A stretch of DNA of 6,627 bases. Origin: Acidobacteriota bacterium (GTDB lineage: Bacteria; Acidobacteriota; Vicinamibacteria; Vicinamibacterales; 2-12-FULL-66-21). Positions 6,428-6,627 of the stretch are shown here, in pieces; position 1 is the stretch's first letter; each line of letters begins with the position of its first letter. A model generated the notes under the pieces. The model saw only the letters and a list, made by a program, of their open reading frames with translations. It searched no databases and was not told the origin of the DNA. Location of the stretch: NCBI GenBank assembly GCA_013362195.1, contig JABFWM010000282.1, positions 1-6,627 of the forward strand, read 5' to 3'. The translations under genes were made by a program, and so were the position numbers.

Positions 6428-6627
6428 ATGCCCTTCGCGGTCGAAGTGATCGAAGAGGATCGGTTGATTCGCGCGCGATGGTACGGAGACTCCAACTCCG
6501 ACGAGGCGCTCGCGGCGGTCGCCGCCATCAGAAGCGAAATCAAGACGCACCCCGTCGAGGGTGTGTTGCTCGATTTCCGCGACGTCCCCAAGCTGACCGC
6601 GGACGAAGCCTCTGATGTCGGCACGGA
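6428..6627 (+). CDS. 5' part of a hypothetical, possibly STAS/SpoIIAA-like protein
   Basis: Open from ATG 6428 to the window end (66 full codons, no stop): MPFAVEVIEEDRLIRARW..., then an Ala-rich helix (SDEALAAVAAIRSEI) and GVLLDFRDVPKLTADEA. The order beta strand (short N-terminal peptide on which the fold starts), helix, then a hydrophobic strand ending in a VLLDFRxV signature followed by LTxxEA resembles STAS / SpoIIAA-like small domains, where VLLDLRxV sits before the phosphorylatable-helix region. This is pattern resemblance only and the C terminus is missing. It is divergent from the 97-aa helical gene; the spacer carries an inverted repeat just upstream of the Shine-Dalgarno. Confidence 0.6.
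   Translation, partial: MPFAVEVIEEDRLIRARWYGDSNSDEALAAVAAIRSEIKTHPVEGVLLDFRDVPKLTADEASDVGT

Noticed and set aside
5986..6624. Extended 212-residue version of the 97-aa gene
   Set aside because: The N-terminal half is Ser/Ala-rich, runs antisense through the divergent gene at 6428 and its Shine-Dalgarno, and lacks the helical character of the C-terminal part.

Overview
The window is GC-rich (third codon positions mostly G or C), bacterial and chromosomal in character. Three things suggest an Acidobacteriota-like soil bacterium: base composition, the style of the large secreted repeat protein (ITWxxPADITYGTxLSATQLNAT repeats followed by PFGxxDTP modules), and a c-di-AMP riboswitch in front of a potassium transporter. 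This assignment is inference from remembered protein style, not a database result.

Layout. Positions 1-2922 (+) are the 3' part of a very large, probably exported, tandem Ig/MBG-type repeat protein. Its start lies outside the window. It ends in a hairpin (2911-2936) shared with a convergent gene. Positions 3930-2959 (-) encode a stand-alone RibD C-terminal-domain / dihydrofolate-reductase-fold protein. Its GTG start lies 10 nt after the stop of the gene upstream. That gene, 5821-3941 (-), is a full-length Kup/Trk-type potassium transporter (626 aa). It has no ATG, GTG or TTG in frame before codon 63; the best start is a CTG directly behind a GGAGG Shine-Dalgarno. Immediately upstream, at 5946-5832 (-), is a strong match by eye to the ydaO-yuaA (cyclic di-AMP) riboswitch, with a TATAAC -10-like box just ahead of it. 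Positions 6279-5986 (-) encode a 97-aa helical, charged protein of unknown function. Positions 6428-6627 (+) hold the divergent start of a gene cut by the window edge, possibly a STAS/SpoIIAA-like protein, with a perfect 7-bp inverted repeat in its leader.

How the parts work together. The minus-strand block reads as: small helical protein, then promoter, c-di-AMP riboswitch, kup and the RibD_C-like reductase. The riboswitch probably lowers kup expression, and with it the coupled reductase, when c-di-AMP is high. This fits the known role of c-di-AMP as a signal that restrains potassium uptake. The plus-strand repeat protein is an independent unit. No RNA genes, mobile elements, CRISPR arrays or defence systems were seen. 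The most notable observations are the riboswitch-kup pair and the non-canonical kup start, which routine annotation would probably truncate by 62 residues, removing the GDIGTSP motif.
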